Positions 5,998 through 6,230 of a stretch of DNA of 6,230 bases are shown in pieces. The notes under the pieces are model-generated. The model was not told where the DNA came from. It worked only from the letters and a program-made list of their open reading frames with translations, and did no database searches. Source of the stretch: Desulfobacterales bacterium (lineage in GTDB: Bacteria > Desulfobacterota > Desulfobulbia > Desulfobulbales > BM004). A program made the translations under genes and the position numbers. Where the stretch lies: the NCBI GenBank assembly GCA_030621655.1, contig JAUXHH010000100.1:1-6230 (forward strand), read 5' to 3'. The stretch's first letter is position 1; each line of letters starts with the position of its first letter.

Positions 5998-6220
5998 ATA
6001 AGGCACTGAGGCACAAAGGCACAGAGTTTAAAACATGATAACAAAATCATATGATTACATTGTGTGCACTCAAAAAACCTTTACACTTCTTTGTCTTACG
6101 GTCACTTTGTACCCTGAAAGGCACTCTTTTTAGTACCCCCTCGGAGTCTATCGCTTACCTGAGGGGCATAAATGCCTTTGTGCCTTTGTGCCTCAGTGCC
6201 TCTGTGCCTCTGTGCCTTTA
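5998..6220. repeat. Two inverted arrays of an 8-bp repeat flanking a ~145-bp centre
   Basis: The left array (5998-6029) reads ataaggca, ctgaggca, caaaggca, then cagag. The right array (6173-6220) has six 8-base units, tgcctttg twice, tgcctcag, tgcctctg twice and tgccttta, the same motif on the opposite strand. Bases 6001-6023 are the exact inverse complement of 6179-6201 (23 bp). The centre contains the inverted pair cccctc/gagggg (6137-6142, 6161-6166) but no gene. Such GGCACAGA-like repeats recur in deltaproteobacterial intergenic DNA (recalled, not checked). It may be a dispersed repeat or a MITE-like element. Confidence 0.7.
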
Positions 6221-6230
6221 TTAATAAACA

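Noticed and set aside
5998..6220. CRISPR array
   Set aside because: Units are 8 bp with no spacers and occur in opposite orientations.

Overview
The window looks like a stretch of an anaerobic, sulfate-reducer-type deltaproteobacterium (Desulfobacterota, perhaps a Desulfobulbales relative). This is an inference from protein style and intergenic repeats: a NosR/NapH-like membrane iron-sulfur module fused to signalling domains, a Cys-rich stand-alone receiver, and intergenic DNA made of 7-bp and 8-bp period repeats. No rRNA or other phylogenetic marker is present.

Layout. Bases 1-69 (+) are the last 22 codons of a gene that probably encodes an outer-membrane beta-barrel. Bases 68-225 are low-complexity heptad repeats. 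Bases 252-2828 (-) encode the centrepiece, an 858-residue protein with an N-terminal cyclic-nucleotide-binding domain, a sigma-54-activator-like AAA+ domain, and a C-terminal multi-spanning membrane module with 4Fe-4S cysteine motifs. Bases 2829-3168 hold a possible frameshifted (+) gene remnant and a perfect 15-bp inverted repeat. Three further (-) genes follow: a single-domain Cys-rich response regulator (3169-3615), a small lipoprotein of unknown function (3714-4232) and a NarL/FixJ-type response regulator (4612-5268). Bases 5269-6230 hold no confident gene. They contain a promoter for the NarL-type gene, a (+) strand intrinsic terminator with no recognised gene in front of it, several hairpins, one doubtful small reading frame and two inverted arrays of an 8-bp repeat.

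How the genes may work together. All four confident complete genes are on the minus strand, but they are separated by about 100-550 bp and look like individual transcription units rather than a tight operon. Three of the four are signalling proteins and no histidine kinase is present, so both response regulators are orphans here. The large protein places a cyclic-nucleotide sensor, an ATPase-like relay and a membrane redox module in one chain. Its AAA+ domain has lost nearly every residue needed for ATP hydrolysis and sigma-54 contact, and it has no DNA-binding helix-turn-helix. It is therefore more likely a nucleotide-gated redox or electron-transfer membrane protein than a transcriptional activator. 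That is the most interesting observation in the window.
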